DNA of 64,000 bases from Mikania micrantha (Eukaryota; Streptophyta; Magnoliopsida; Asterales; Asteraceae): assembly GCA_009363875.1 (NCBI GenBank), contig CM018682.1, positions 60,658,031 to 60,722,030 of the forward strand, given 5' to 3'. A model generated the notes under the pieces. The model saw only the letters and a list, made by a program, of their open reading frames with translations. It ran no database searches and was not told the DNA's origin. Position numbers and translations under genes: made by a program. Shown piece by piece: positions 1 to 11,583 of the stretch (its first letter is position 1; each line of letters begins with the position of its first letter).

Positions 1-1212
1 GGAAACCAAGTGGATCGGTAAGGATCTGCGTGTTTGGTCTCATTACCCCGAATAGTATTTCTTTTATTTACACTTCTACCCCAAAATCTTATCCTTTTAC
101 TGTTTAGTTTGATTTGGCTTTAATTGTCTGTATTCCACCTACTTTCTTTTACCCCTTTTTTTCCTTTTACAGTTTCTCCCATGGTTTGGAATCTTTACTA
201 TATTTAGTAGTACTATTCTTGTGACCAATCAACATCACATTGACTTTAATTTTTACCCTTATCGTCCTTTCTTCCTGCCGAATACTACAACCCCATATTT
301 TAAATTCAAAATTTTCGTTATTTAATGTTTGTAATTTGTTATTATCATAATAAAAATTTACAGATGTTACACCTATATAGGAAAGGCAACCACATGGAAT
401 ACTAAACTCACTACGATGTTTGCAAACCTTAACCTTGGTGAGGCTTCGTGCAAATCTTTGTCTTCTTTACTCTGCTTTGGGATGAAATTATATGCTTGTA
501 AAACTTTTTATGTGAACTAATATTTGAGACTTGTACCTTCACATATCGTAGTCCCTTTTTGGAGCACACCATTAACACTAGTTGAGGCTATTAGTATTAT
601 GGGTAGCGCTATTTGAGAACCCCTCGCACACAGTGGTATCTCCACTGAGATTGGCAAATTGTTGTGGCATAATTACTAACTATTTTTTATAGTTCATGAA
701 TGGGAAATAAACTACGCAGTATGGAACACCGACATATGGTCTTGTTGCGAGATCATATGGGTAATGAAGGATTGGCTGTGCGACTTGAATATTGGAATAA
801 GCAAACGAAATATTGATATCTTTGTTTATTACGAAGATTACAAATTGTTTACTTATTAAATGTTTTTAACTTCTCGAGCTTACCATCTTTATGCTGACCC
901 AAACTCTTTTAAGCATGTATTTCAGGACGCTAAACTAAGAAGGAGAGGTAGACATGAAGCTTTTGGTGCCTAACACATTGGAGTCTATATTAGAGACTTA
1001 CAACATTATTTCCGCTGCCTATGAACTAGATTTAACGTCATCTATCTTTTGTCATGATTATAAACAATATGACTTACGGTTGTTCATGCCCACTAAGTTT
1101 TAAGACACTTATTAAGATTATTATGTATTAGTTGTTGATGAAGTTATCTAAATCTTACTTATTTAAGTGTTTTATCAATCTCTCTCATTGCCCCTACTGG
1201 CATGGTGCGACA
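1..1212 (+). mobile_element. 3' part of an old gypsy 5' LTR (LTR-E)
   Basis: AT-rich sequence that ends in ACA at 1210-1212, followed two bases later by a primer binding site. This is the arrangement at the 5' LTR to leader border of a gypsy element. The LTR start lies outside the window. No open reading frame is worth naming. It is clearly different from the other LTRs here and no second copy is in view, so the family is unassigned. Confidence 0.65.
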
Positions 1213-1215
1213 AAT

Positions 1216-1228
1216 TGGTATCAGAGCC
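1216..1228 (+). other. Primer binding site, initiator tRNA-Met
   Basis: TGGTATCAGAGCC is complementary to the 3' end of plant initiator tRNA-Met, the usual minus-strand primer of gypsy and many copia elements. It starts three bases after the LTR end. The same 13 bases occur at 11265 and 29534. Confidence 0.85.
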
Positions 1229-1425
1229 AAATGTTTTTGCGAATTAGGAAGTTTAGAATAAGTTTTGAATTATCTAGGATTTAACCAAAAGACACAAGTA
1301 CTTTGACTTTGATCTAGGGAGATTAGAGCATTAGGATATATTACTTTGCTAATAACTACTATTGTAACATTAATATAATTGTTTTAGATGGATTCAAATG
1401 GTTGTGCTAACTGGTATACTTGGTT

Positions 1426-1430
<5 letters not shown>

Positions 1431-1482
<52 letters not shown>
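1431..1482. repeat. (AT)n microsatellite, about 52 bp
   Basis: An uninterrupted run of AT dinucleotides in the untranslated leader, ending seven bases before the gag start. It is likely polymorphic between individuals. Confidence 0.95.
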
Positions 1483-1486
<4 letters not shown>

Positions 1487-1488
1487 CG

Positions 1489-2150
1489 ATGACGCCTAAG
1501 AAACAACCATTTAAGACAACCAATAAAGCAACGATTTCAGCACCCTTGATAATCAAATCGAATGTTGAATGATCAGTTCACACAGTGTATGAAGAGAACT
1601 TTGAAACTAGAGAAGATAATTGAAGGAGTTGCGAAGGGAATAGCCCAATACAAGGCTACTGAGATGAATGTTGGGAAAAAACCACAAAATGAGGAATAAA
1701 CGATTGATAAGAGAAATGAGTGTAACTACATGATATTCAAATCATGTGATCCAACTAACTTCACAAGAAAGGAAGGAGCTTCAGGAGCTATAAAATGGCT
1801 AGAAGATATGGAAGCGATGTTGGATATTAGTGACTACAAGGATTAGAACAAAGTACGGTTTGCATCACACTCTCTGAAAGACGAAGAATTATTCTTGTGG
1901 AAGATGGTGTTAGAAATGAAAGGAAAGGATGTGGTGAATAGGTTGACAAGGGAGGTTTTTAAAAGCTTGATAATGGAGAAGTATTGCCCAATTAATGAAG
2001 TTCAGCGTATAGAAATGGAGTTTTCAACTCTTGCGATGAAAGGTTTCGAGCATCTAGTATATACTAACAAGTACAATTAATTAGCTTGATTAGTTCCTCA
2101 CTTGGTCACCCCAGAGTGAAAGCGTATTAGAAGATACATCTGGGCATTAA
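1489..2150 (+). pseudogene. Degenerate gypsy gag fragment
   Basis: Starts with ATG and a basic N-terminus (MTPKKQ). From about 1735 it reads as a Retrotrans_gag capsid domain: a CDPTNF segment, then EGASGAIKWLEDMEAMLDIS, KVRFASHSLKD, and a downstream EKYCP segment near 1980. The frame is broken by several stops, including one near 1845 and two just after 2080. The capsid domain ends around 2150 with no zinc knuckle, protease or pol behind it. It goes with LTR-E and its primer site. It once encoded the particle-forming Gag of a Ty3/gypsy element and is now non-functional. Confidence 0.7.
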
Positions 2151-2254
2151 TAGATTTTTTTTTGTTCTAGGTGGTATGCAATACCATGCATGGAAAACAG
2201 GTAGTTTTGGGAGTGTGTTAGGAGAATAGGTGATCCGCCATTCAAGATAGCGGT
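2151..2254. other. Unassigned junction sequence
   Basis: About 100 bp between the gag remnant and the next LTR. The five bases before LTR-D1 (GCGGT) do not match the five after it (ATGGA), so no target duplication links the two sides. Confidence 0.5.
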
Positions 2255-2600
2255 TGTGATATCCGGTACGAAACCGTCTGGAAACTGTACGCTAGTACAA
2301 TAGTTACAGCCTTAGAATAAATACCTAACTGTATTTATATGATAAACTATGGACAAAGTACAAAACATGGTAATTTCACAGAACAAGATGAACAGAAACA
2401 ACACAAACGACAAGGTGTGCTGAAAACAAAAGACAACAGTCGTCACGCAGATCCTTCGATAACAAGGATCATATGACTGAAAATATAATGAGAAAAGACA
2501 AATGAATGAGAATCATCATGATGAAAACTATCAACGACTGTGAGGATATCAATATTTAACACGAATCCGATATCATTACGAAAGTGTTAAGCAAACAGCG

Positions 2601-2630
2601 TATTTGTGTGGGTGACGATTCATATGAATA
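2601..2630 (+). other. U3 hairpin with GGTGACGATT loop (D1, first)
   Basis: TATTTGTGTG at 2601 pairs with CATATGAATA at 2621 over ten positions, three of them G-U, around loop GGTGACGATT. Equivalent hairpins with different stems are in GyA and GyC. Confidence 0.55.
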
Positions 2631-2701
2631 TATCTGTTGGTTTAATATTTTAAATGATATTTGGAAAATAGGAAACCAAATTAGAAAGTGAAACTGACGT
2701 C

Positions 2702-2735
2702 GTATTCGTACAGTTTGCGTTCTGTACGAAAATAC
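2702..2735 (+). other. U3 hairpin (D1, second)
   Basis: TTCGTACAG and CTGTACGAA are perfectly complementary around an eight-base loop (TTTGCGTT). The stem extends outward as GTAT/ATAC past a two-base bulge. It sits where GyA and GyC have their second GTGACGAT-loop hairpin, but its loop differs. Confidence 0.5.
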
Positions 2736-2949
2736 GCGTAAGTTGCGTTTTCTGACGAAACGATAAAAATAAACGTTTTCAAACTTTAAAATAATGAAAA
2801 TAAAATGAAATAATATTTACTAGGAATCACCACCTAAAAAGATTTAAATTATACTATTTTATAAAAATTATATGTAATTAACGTAACGTGTCAAAATAAC
2901 GTAAATAAACGAAACCGATCAAAACCGAACACGCACTGGATGAAGGGGG

Positions 2950-2956
2950 TATAAGA
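2950..2956 (+). promoter_or_regulatory. Probable core promoter TATA box of LTR-D1
   Basis: TATAAGA is followed by a strongly CT-rich stretch, as in GyA (8832) and GyC (54557), and then by a conserved exon-like motif ACAAGGAAGCACAACCGATC at 3132-3151. This layout places the transcription start shortly after 2975. Confidence 0.55.
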
Positions 2957-3344
2957 TTCCTTCCCTTTTCTTTTTCCTCTCATTTTCAGCTTTCTCACTC
3001 TCTCTTTAAAAGCTAAGAATCAGCTCATTCTCTCTCTACTCTCTCTCTCTAAATTCTTCAACACTCAATCTAAGCAAATCAACACCAAATTTGGTGTTCT
3101 TGGTGTCCAAACGATCATCTCAACGAGTAGAACAAGGAAGCACAACCGATCAGAGCTCAAAACAACTAGAACCAAGGTAAAATTCTAACCCATGTTTTTG
3201 ATTTTTCAGGGTTTTCGGCCAATCGGCTAACCTAGCTTTTGAATTGATTTTTAACCACTAAACCACATTAGATTTTCATGAAAATGGGTTCACAACCCTT
3301 GGATAATACTGGAATGAAGAGCTGTAGATGGAGATCATTAGTAT

Positions 3345-3830
3345 CGGCACATGAACTGCGAATATCGATGGGTGAGCTGGGAAAGAAGAGTAGTATAGAT
3401 GGATGATTGGAACCCACTTTCATCGAGACTATTAGTCTCGATGGGGACTTGAATCGACAAGAGGACTGTCGATATTATAAGGTATAAGTTATCCAAGGAG
3501 AATGGGACCAAAAACTGTCGATATTGACAATCTCGGTGGGCTAGTATTGACAATTAAGTTCATATCAATATTATAGTATCGATGAGTGCACTGGTTGAGG
3601 TTTTAAGACTCCATCGATACTAGGCTTCGATACTAAGACCCCCTTCACTTCTAAACCATCGATATTAGTAGAATAAGGTTATCCAAGTAATTTAACTCTA
3701 AAAACTAGAAACATTAATATGAATTAAGATCACAAAGTGGATTTAAGGATGATAGTAACGGTAGTGGTCTAATACGGTTTTCCTAGGTGTTAACCGGTTC
3801 CATCCCATCGATAATAACATATGCTCATCG
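3345..3830 (+). repeat. Swarm of ATCGAT/TCGATATT words
   Basis: Many near-copies of ATCGAT, TCGATATTA and TCGATACTA lie at irregular spacing, beginning about 170 nt after the donor-like site at 3177. GyA and GyC have a CGAACC swarm in the same relative place. The function is unknown. Confidence 0.55.
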
Positions 3831-5904
3831 ATACTACATTATATCAAATGTTCAAGTGTTATTCGCTACAACAAATCCAACTTTGAATCTTTTACAAGGC
3901 AAAACAATGAGGTTAAAGATCTAAAAGCTGATTAGGGTTTCTTCTAAGTATTAACACAGGGTCAACATGTTTAATGTAAAACTTTATGAAAAACCTACTT
4001 TACAAACCTATCAAATGGTAATTTTTGATAATAAGAAATTGTATAAGTCTATTTGATGGTAATAGAAAGTTGGGGTGAAACAAATAGATAATGGTATGAT
4101 TATAAGTTAAAACCTATAAAAGAGTTTCATAATAATATGTTTAACTTTCTTTGATAACCAAGTGTAAAACTATAATCAATTGACTTTTTCTAAATTAATA
4201 ACAAGAGTTTGTGAAAACAAGAAGAGCGTTATAAGACAACCTAAATATATTGAATAGTGGTTATTTTTACAAATAACACAAACATATAGTTTCTTAGATA
4301 TAGTAAAGTCTCACGCGTGCATGGGTATCTTTCTTAAAGATCAACTTAAATTATAAGTTTACTAAATCAAATTTATAGGATTATGGTTTAATTATGGGAT
4401 GATAAGATTTTTTACATAAAACCAAACCTTAATTGGTTAAGTGCAATATTCTAATGATAGTAATAGGATAAGGGTATGTAGACAAACACGATAACATGCA
4501 AAGACTTAGAACACTTAGCTGATCATCAAAACTTTAATACAACTGATAAACATATACTAATACTAATACTAATAACAATGAACATCAACCAATGAAACAC
4601 ATGTTGAAAATACTCCATCTATAGACAACAAGCGCGAACATTTTTGAAGTAAGTCAATAGCCCAACACAACACAGGTGAGTTTATCGCCCCTTTTCAAAT
4701 CTTTTTGATTTATAACTACGGGGCTGAGAAGCATGCTTATATATTTTATTTTGAATATAAAATGTATATAATGTTTTCTGAATTCTTATGTTACGATTAC
4801 AAGTGTACGTGGGGTTTCAAAAATTATTATGTTAAGTCTCCAGGAACATCTAGAGTATCCCTAAATGTTCATATCCTGAATTATTATTATTATTATCAAA
4901 CTTAAAATAAGTGATTTTCCTGAGATTACATTTCGTGTGTATATCAAGTGCATTTTCAAGTGAAATATCTAGAAAATATCAAAGATAACATGTGCAAATA
5001 AAACAAGATCGAAAAAAGAAAATGTGAGATAAAAACAAGGGAAAACAACAAGTCCTGTACCTTTATAAGTCCTAGATAGACTTTCGGTATAGGCACATGT
5101 GTGATGATATTTCCAGAATTCACTAATCAGTTTCGATTTCGTTTGATTTCGGAATGATTAAACTAATTACTTATTACCTATGTATAATCATTTTTAAATA
5201 TTTTAAAACGAAATTATGGGTAAATGATAGTTGTGAGATCTTATAACATCGTGTGAATGACTATTGTGATTACTTATGACATGAGTGTGGTTTCTAGTGA
5301 AACTGTACAATTATATCACTATTAACTTGTATCAATTTCCATGGATCCATTGTGCGTTAAGTCCCTTTTAGTTCGTTTACATTTAAGTGGCAGTGGGCGG
5401 GACCGACGGTAACGTAGTCGTACCATAGGTTTGACAAACCTCCGGCGAGTTAGGCCGGTACATTATTTGCAATTGTGTATTTCATTTAGCCGGTATCGTA
5501 GGACCGGTAACAGGGCGGCATCAGTTAGGTTTCGTAAATGGCCACATGGGTGATGATAAATTGACAAAACTTTACTATTAACTAGCCACGTTTGTTCTGG
5601 AGCACTTGCAATAATCTGGTTGACTGATAGTCATCCAAAGTTTTGGTTAGTGGCAAACACTTGTGAGGACATTGTGAGGACAAACTTCTAAAACCAATTG
5701 GGTGTAGATTGAGAGCGTAGTGGTTTAATTAGCGTTGACTACAATGCTGTTCAATTTAAATACATCCATTTAATGGGTTGACTGTCATTTCTAGTTGGAA
5801 GTGAGAAACAGTAAACCTATTCAAGTGATAACAATGTGAGAACAATGAGATGGTTGAGAACATATGTGTGTGATTGTAGAGTGAAAGCTTTAGTTTCCAC
5901 TAAT

Positions 5905-6005
5905 GACATGATCATGTCTTGTCAAGGACGTGGTGGGATGTCCGCTGGGCTTGACCCTACGTAAGCCCTATATATAAGCGGTACTTGGCAAGACGGGGTG
6001 ATGTC
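5905..6005 (+). other. Covarying long hairpin module, copy in LTR-D1
   Basis: Arm 5905-5928 pairs with 5982-6005 over about 24 positions with three mismatches and several G-U pairs (centre TCTTGTCAAG / CTTGGCAAGA). Between them lies the shared core: GTGGTGGGA, a short GGG..CCC hairpin, then TACGT..GCCCTATATATAAGC. Confidence 0.65.
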
Positions 6006-6680
6006 TGTAGTGATAAGGTGGAAATTGTGCATGGAGAATTTCAAATTACTTTGAGACAAGAGGAACTTTCTACTTAATAAGAATTTGGTGGGAAATTCCT
6101 ATATCTATTATATCATAGACTGAACTAGAGTTATAATATTAACTCCAGTTATTAGTCATAATAATCTTTGCGAAAGTTAAAACAAAGGGTGAGATTATAT
6201 CAATATGGGATGTGTATAACTTTTGATAAATCTTAAACTATGTTAAACTGAGTAAATGTTTTCTAAAACGTTTTCAATCCAAATAACAAATGAACTCATC
6301 AACCTAGTGTTGACTTTTTTTTGTATGATTCTTCTCAGGTGACGAACATGTTTCGTCACAAAAAGCAGGGGATTAGCTTGGTGGCCTTTAAGAGGACCTA
6401 GCAGACTTGTGCATTTTGTGTAGGGACCACATATGATCCAGAACATTTTGCAGATCAATGTAGAATCATATCATATGTCTTTTGGTTAGATTAAAGAGTT
6501 AAATTATTGAACTCAAACTGATGTAATTTAACTTTTTAATTCTTAATGCATGTTTGTTTAGTTTTCTCAATTTTATATCATGTGTTATGCATTCAATCTC
6601 ATCACACTGATGCGATCACACCCCGAGACCAATCAGCCCGATATGAACGTCGATCCAGCCCGCCGGCTCTGGGTGTGACA

Positions 6681-7141
6681 ATGGATGTATGTGATGTTGA
6701 CAAAAGCTTACATGATAGAGGAAGGAGGATGCATGGGGTGTGGCCACGGTGGCCTCTTCCGCCACCTCAAGTAGCGAATGCTACTTAATATTGCTAATCC
6801 GTATGTCTAATCAGTGGGAGGCAAGAAAATATAAGGATCCGGTACTACATGTAGCGGAAGACACCCAATCTTCACAAACGGGAACCTATTTAACACTCCA
6901 ACCCCCAACTACACAACTCAATTTAATAAACCTGTAAACGTTTACATGCATGCAACTCCTTACACTTTAATAATTAAACTCCCAAATCCTTACACTTGAT
7001 AATCCAACTCCCACTTTAAATACAATAAACCGACAATCTTTCTTCTCCAAAAAATCTCATCCATACATACATAAAAGATTACTAGTTACATGAGTTTTCA
7101 TCTACTTCCCAAAGTTTCAAACAAATTACAATCATTCAAAA
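6681..7141 (+). other. 5' flank of the PMD pseudogene, copy 1
   Basis: About 460 bp from the LTR end to the first ATG. Short reading frames here have no recognisable domain. The A/C-rich stretch after 6890, with repeated CCAACTCC-like words, could be the old 5' untranslated region and promoter of the PMD gene. It matches 60141-60601 closely. Confidence 0.45.
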
Positions 7142-7671
7142 ATGAGTTATGATTTGCCTCAAGGTCCAATCATTGATGATGTCTTGTTTCTTAAAGATTC
7201 ACACCGGGCGTGAGATATATTTAATAACAAGGAGCTTACAAAATTGGTGTTTAGACATGCTGATCAAAAGTTTTTTTTCGTTGCTTAACAACAACCCTAT
7301 CACCAACAATGTTAAACGATACTTTAACATTGCTAGTTTTGGTGGGGTAAATTATTGTGGCTATCGAAACCTGGATCATGGGCTTCTTTAAGCACTTATT
7401 GAAAGATGGTGTCCTGAAACACACCCGTTTCATATGCCCATCAGTGAAGCGACGGTAACCCTGAAAGATGTTAATGTTTTTGGGGTTTACCAATTGAAGG
7501 TGGAGTTGTTTCGGGTTGTGAACAACTGTCATTTGTTGTGTATCGCATTCTTAGATGTCACAACTTGTTAGGTTTGACAACTAAAGAAAATGATTTTAAA
7601 GGAAATTCCTTAAAATTAACCACTATATATAATCGTTTAAATAATTTTTTTCCTGAAAATGCATTGGATTT
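7142..7671 (+). pseudogene. Plant mobile domain (MAIN-like) pseudogene, copy 1, 5' part
   Basis: Reads MSYDLPQGPIIDDVLFLKDS, then switches frame. From about 7300 it gives the PMD (PF10536) hallmark: a GG-Y-G-L-DH segment, ALIERWCPETHPFHMP, then SEATVTL-D-NV, then after another frame change FWGLPIEGGVVSG and LLGLTTKENDFKGNSLKL. PMD proteins are plant nuclear proteins related to MAINTENANCE OF MERISTEMS and are also carried by transposons. A stop is present in this copy (TTT TAA near 7389) where copy 2 reads GAA. The gene is cut at 7671 by GyA and resumes at 20972. There are several frameshifts, so it is not functional. Confidence 0.7.
7667..7671. repeat. Target site duplication of GyA, left (GATTT)
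   Basis: GATTT precedes the LTR start TGTAAC and recurs at 20972-20976. The uninterrupted copy of the locus has it once, at 61126-61130. Confidence 0.95.
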
Positions 7672-7998
7672 TGTAACATCACTGTACTTTCGGGTGTCCG
7701 TACGTCCGTACATCCGTACGATTGTACTGTTACGACCGGAGATTTATTTATTATGAATGATTATGAAATTGTTGACTTACACTATTGATATTATCACTGT
7801 ACTGGTATACATGTTATAGCACATTTAATGTACGCATAAACCACGGGAAGTTTAGCTGTAATTCCACTACACGGACCCGTAGTGTTTATTGCAGTTACTT
7901 ATTACTGATGATGAAGGATTATTGGTTGAGAATTGATTTGTGATGGAACTGGGAGTTTGTTTGAGTCTGGTTACTAAACGTAGTCAAGGACCCATGGT

Positions 7999-8093
7999 CA
8001 TGGTTTATCGAAATAGCGGTGGGACGGTGGCTAGGGCAGTTGCGACTGACCCTTACATATGCCCTATATATATGCATATTTCGGTCTATCATG
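7999..8093 (+). other. Covarying long hairpin module in GyA 5' LTR U3
   Basis: Arms 7999-8015 and 8077-8093 pair (CGAAATA with TATTTCG next to the core; two mismatches and two G-U pairs further out). The inner hairpin 8034-8052 is GGGCAGT-TGCG-ACTGACCC with a bulged A. The core GGTGGGACGG ... TACATATGCCCTATATATA is shared with the other copies. The same module is at 17707-17801 in the 3' LTR. Confidence 0.7.
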
Positions 8094-8242
8094 GATGTGT
8101 CAGTGACTAGGGTTTAGTGGGTTTTGGTTTGGGAAATGATAAATATTAAAGTTAATAAATATTGGGAATTAATTACGCGAAGTGAGGTTACGAACATTAC
8201 TTGAAAGTGAATATTAATTCAGAAATGTCAACTTAATAAATG

Positions 8243-8272
8243 TATTCGCGTGGGTGACGATTCACGCGAATA
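8243..8272 (+). other. U3 hairpin with GGTGACGATT loop (GyA, first)
   Basis: TATTCGCGTG and CACGCGAATA form a perfect ten-base stem around GGTGACGATT. The loop contains TGACG, the core of plant bZIP/TGA sites, so a protein-binding role is also possible. Confidence 0.6.
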
Positions 8273-8347
8273 TAATTATTAAGAATAATATACTGAAACG
8301 ATATTCCATAAATAATAAATCAAATCGAAATACGATACGAGCGTCGG

Positions 8348-8375
8348 ATTCGCAAAGGTGACGATCTTTGCGAAT
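8348..8375 (+). other. U3 hairpin with GTGACGAT loop (GyA, second)
   Basis: ATTCGCAAAG and CTTTGCGAAT form a perfect ten-base stem around GTGACGAT. The stem sequence differs from the hairpin about 100 bp upstream while the loop is the same. Confidence 0.6.
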
Positions 8376-8831
8376 ACGTACGCGAGTAACGCGTTTCGAC
8401 GAGATAATTAAATAATATCAAACGATATTAATTTAATAAATGGAAACTAAAAACGTTTATTAGGAATCACAACCTAAAATGTTTTCGAATAAATTAATTT
8501 ATTTAAATAATTAATTAGCGATAATGAAACGAAAGCGTTTTACGAAACAATTTATCAAAACTTATTTTATTTAAACAAAAAAAATACAATTTAATTAAAA
8601 TGATTTATTGGTTTAAATATGTTACGCTAGAACAACCGAGCATGTTATTATATTTCACGCATATTAAACGAGATCTTTTGCGAGCCAATGATTATTTAAA
8701 AATCAAGTTAATTAATGAAACCATATTATTTAAACACTTTACGTTTAAATGCGTTTAATGTGCAAAAACCGGATATTCATTATATGGCATCGCGATAAAA
8801 ACGGGATCGGGTACGCGGGAATGATACGAAG

Positions 8832-8838
8832 TATAAGG
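8832..8838 (+). promoter_or_regulatory. Probable core promoter TATA box of GyA
   Basis: TATAAGG is followed by a CT-rich leader with a TCTCTCTCTCT run and then ACAAGGAAGTACAA at 9002-9015, as in LTR-D1 and GyC. The 3' LTR copy is at 18539-18545. Confidence 0.6.
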
Positions 8839-9045
8839 AAGACTCCATCTTCCTTATTTTTCATTCTCCACATCTTCTCTCTCTCTCTACACATAATTTT
8901 CGTCACCAACAAACCCACCCAACTTCTCTCTAGCTTTTCTCCTTCATTTCTTGACGGATTTTCGAGATCTCGGAGCCTACGCGTTCGTGTGAACGAGAGG
9001 AACAAGGAAGTACAAGAAGATCTTGCATTTGAGCTTTGTTTCGAG

Positions 9046-9051
9046 GTAAAT
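9046..9051 (+). promoter_or_regulatory. Candidate 5' splice site in the GyA leader
   Basis: CGAG|GTAAAT follows the exon-like motif ACAAGGAAGTACAA by about 30 nt. Donor-like sites sit at the same place in LTR-D1 (3177) and GyC (54781). Candidate acceptors are TTTCAG ending at 10970 and TTCTTCAG just before the gag ATG (ending 12778). Confidence 0.45.
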
Positions 9052-9231
9052 CTCCAGATTACTTTTCGGTTTTACAAAAAAATAAAACGTGATGTGTTTC
9101 GTGTTTAGAACATCGGACCGAGACTAGGGTTTGTCTAATGTGTTAGACGAATTGGTATTGAGTTGATCGACGCCATAGATAGCCTGATAATCACGGATTT
9201 TAGATGATGATGATGAAGTTAAGTTGCAGGT

Positions 9232-9582
9232 CAACGAACCCTCTTTGGGACGGAGCACAGGGAGCCGAACCTTTTAAGTGTTGGCCAAACCCTATGCTGG
9301 ATCGCGAACCTTCTGTCACCATGAACTCACGAACCCCAGTGGGCGGGAAGCAATGTGGCCGAACCATGGGGTGGTCACGAACCCTAGCGAACCATTAGGT
9401 GAACCTTGTGGCATTTGCGAACCATGGCAGCCGAACCCTGCCAAGGGAACGAACCTTAGATGAAGCCGAACCCTATGGGTTGCGAAGCCATGGACCAACG
9501 AACCTCCCTTTCTGTAGAACAAGCCGAACCTTTGGTTCTAGCCAAAAGGTTCGCTGCCCTCTTGTGAAAACCGAACCTAAAT
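9232..9582 (+). repeat. Swarm of CGAACC words in GyA 5' LTR
   Basis: Fourteen CGAACC words, almost all on this strand, lie in 350 bp at irregular 15-35 bp spacing, starting about 190 nt after the donor-like site. The same swarm is at 18941-19292 in the 3' LTR and, in diverged form, at 54960-55436 in GyC. Confidence 0.75.
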
Positions 9583-11264
9583 CCATTAAAGTGATCGGTC
9601 AAGGGTAATAAGAGAACATGATCATAAATATATATATACATATATATGAATACTCATGCATGCATGCAATAAAATTCTAGTTTGCCACCTTTAATTTAAT
9701 AAAAATAAATTATAAATTTAGAAATTTCATACCTTGAATATAATTGATGAACAAGTTAAATTGGTTCTTAAATCTAAATTATATATTGTTAACTTGGATA
9801 TCATGATGATTAGATTTATCTAAAGCATGCATGCGAGTACACATACATATATATACATTTATATATGAATGTGTGTGGGTAACATAAGGGTTCATAATGG
9901 AATTATCTTCATTAGGTAATTAAGCTATCATGTATGAATCCATAACCAATAATGAAATCATGTGTTACCAACTTAACTTAGATAATATAAACTAAGTTAA
10001 AGGGGCATTTATAATTTTAAGTAAACACTTAAGATCGCTTAATTAAATGAAGACACGTATACTTATAATCATGAAACACAATAATCACAGATTGTTGAGT
10101 TGACTTGAGTTACGCATGCGAGCGCGCATTATTAGAGAACACTGATTCTAAGGACTTCAGGTGAGTTCTCATAACCTCCCTTTCTTTAAACTGTTCTGTT
10201 TTATAAACTCGGAGGTGAAGCATGTTTACCAAATTCTAATATTATTTTGATAACTCAAGGTTAATACCTGTTATCAATATGATATTCACATTTGAAAATA
10301 TCATTATTAATGGAATATCTCTTACTAACTTATATCCGTGTAAACATTGTTATTGACCTTGGTCAATAACAAAGATTACAAGTATTGTCACAAACTCCAT
10401 GAATCATTGCTTTTGACTTCGGTTAACCGCTTTGAAATCATGTATTGTCACGTGGAGGATTCCACATCTGTGAATCGTTGTTTTAACTTCGGTTAATTAC
10501 TTGGACTTCATGTATTGTCACGTGGTTAGCGACCACTCCATGAATCATGTATTTAACTTAGGTTAATTACATAATGATCATGTATAGTCACGAACATTAT
10601 TTGAGAATATTGATATTGAGATTGGTTGATTGGTTTGTGGTTTGATTATCTATGATTGACTCTGAATATTCATGATTGACTATGATTATTTGTGATTGAC
10701 TATGATTGTTTGGTTATGTGATTATGTGATTATGTATGTGGTTGATTGTTGAATTGGTGGATGTGTGTTGGATTATCTCATACAGGTATTCATATGGATT
10801 TTCTCAAGGAGATCATAAGTCTTACGCTCGTTTTAAACAAAGCATTTTATTAAACTATTTTAAAACACCAACTTTTAAACTCATTTTTCTAAAACATTTT
10901 TGAGTATAAAAACTTATGATTACTCACCAACTACTTTTGTAGTTGACACTTGATTTCTTACATGTTTCAGGTGATGGAGACAAGTAGGAATGAAGAGAGG
11001 ATCTCTTCTATTTTGGACATCATCATATAGGCTCTTGGACTTAGTTAATTAACTAAATTTCTGGCGATTAGAGTTTAGTTAGTTTAACTAATTCTTTTGT
11101 GTAATTGATGTAATTGATTCATGATGAACATGATTTTTGTGTAATTATGTTGTTGGCTTAAATGATATATGATGGTTTGATTTAGATGCCCACGAGCTTT
11201 TGAACAATCTACACATCCCTCGTGGCATCCCGACGTTTCCGCCATCGGTCGGGGTGTTACAGAT

Positions 11265-11277
11265 TGGTATCAGAGCC
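11265..11277 (+). other. Primer binding site of GyA
   Basis: TGGTATCAGAGCC, three bases after the LTR end, is complementary to the 3' end of initiator tRNA-Met. Confidence 0.93.
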
Positions 11278-11484
11278 TGGGTTATAGGGAATTAGGTTAC
11301 TAGAAATGGTTGACTTAGTCTATAACCGTAGGATACCCTAGTATGAATTTACTTCATACACTAGTTAGTATATTCAGGATTTCATGCTTGTGTGTTTATT
11401 ACATGTTAACTGAACTCCTGCTATATATCTGAATTTGCATGTATTTCTTGCTTACGTGTGCCCTAATGATTCGATAAGGACATG

Positions 11485-11583
11485 CACGTGGTGTATCGTA
11501 AAGGTGGTGGGACGTTGGCTAGGGCAGTTGCGACTGACCCTTACATATGTCCTATATATATACCATTTACGGTACATTGGGTG
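11485..11583 (+). other. Covarying long hairpin, GyA leader copy 1
   Basis: Arms 11485-11504 and 11564-11583 pair over 20 positions (centre GTATCGTAAA with TTTACGGTAC) with two mismatches and four G-U pairs. The inner hairpin at 11521-11540 is identical to that of the LTR copy. It is preceded by AAGGAC and followed by TGTCAGT, shared module edges. Confidence 0.72.

Larger units (their letters stand above)
2255..6680 (+). mobile_element. 4.4-kb gypsy LTR (LTR-D1), solo or 3' LTR remnant
   Basis: Begins TGTGATATCC and ends GGTGTGACA, as does the related 3' LTR of GyC (53800-58402). In order it holds two short hairpins (2601-2630, 2702-2735), a TATA box at 2950, a CT-rich leader, a donor-like site at 3177, an ATCGAT word swarm, a long covarying hairpin at 5905-6005, and an acceptor-like CTCAG at 6334-6338. 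No primer site or pol follows; PMD sequence follows directly. The 3' 1.7 kb is repeated at 58403-60140. Confidence 0.75.
7672..11261 (+). mobile_element. 5' LTR of GyA (3590 bp)
   Basis: Begins TGTAACATCA and ends GGTGTTACA. It holds the long hairpin at 7999-8093, two short hairpins (8243-8272, 8348-8375), TATA box 8832, CT-rich leader, donor-like site 9046, CGAACC swarm, imperfect repeats with TGTATTGTCACG near 10390-10580, and an acceptor-like TTTCAG ending at 10970. By eye about 30 substitutions separate it from the 3' LTR (17380-20971), roughly 0.8%. Short open frames inside it (for example near 8749 and 9204) recur in both LTRs and look accidental. Confidence 0.93.

Noticed and set aside
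3345..3830. Word swarms as CRISPR arrays
   Set aside because: Words are 6-13 bp at irregular spacing with no fixed repeat or spacer length, in plant retrotransposon LTRs.
5961..5980. CCCTATATATAAGC in the hairpin core as the LTR promoter
   Set aside because: In D, GyA and GyC a better TATA box with a CT-rich leader and a conserved exon motif lies elsewhere (2950, 8832, 54557). The hairpin can lie 3 kb downstream of it.
2250..6685. Target duplication proving LTR-D1 is a solo LTR
   Set aside because: GCGGT on the left and ATGGA on the right do not match. It may be a 3' LTR remnant or a recombinant.
6243..6937. Small frames around 6243-6937 and 59703-60248
   Set aside because: They lie across an LTR end and its flank, differ between the two copies, and show no domain.
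7999..8093. Long hairpin as a hammerhead ribozyme (retrozyme type)
   Set aside because: No CTGANGA and GAAA core pair in any copy, and the core sequence does not match the other small ribozymes I could recall. A self-cleaving role is left open but not claimed.
8749..9108. Open frames of 60-119 codons inside the GyA LTRs (8749, 9204, 9399, 18456 and similar)
   Set aside because: Overlapping frames on both strands in promoter and swarm sequence, with no domain. Open frames arise here because the CGAACC words lack stops.
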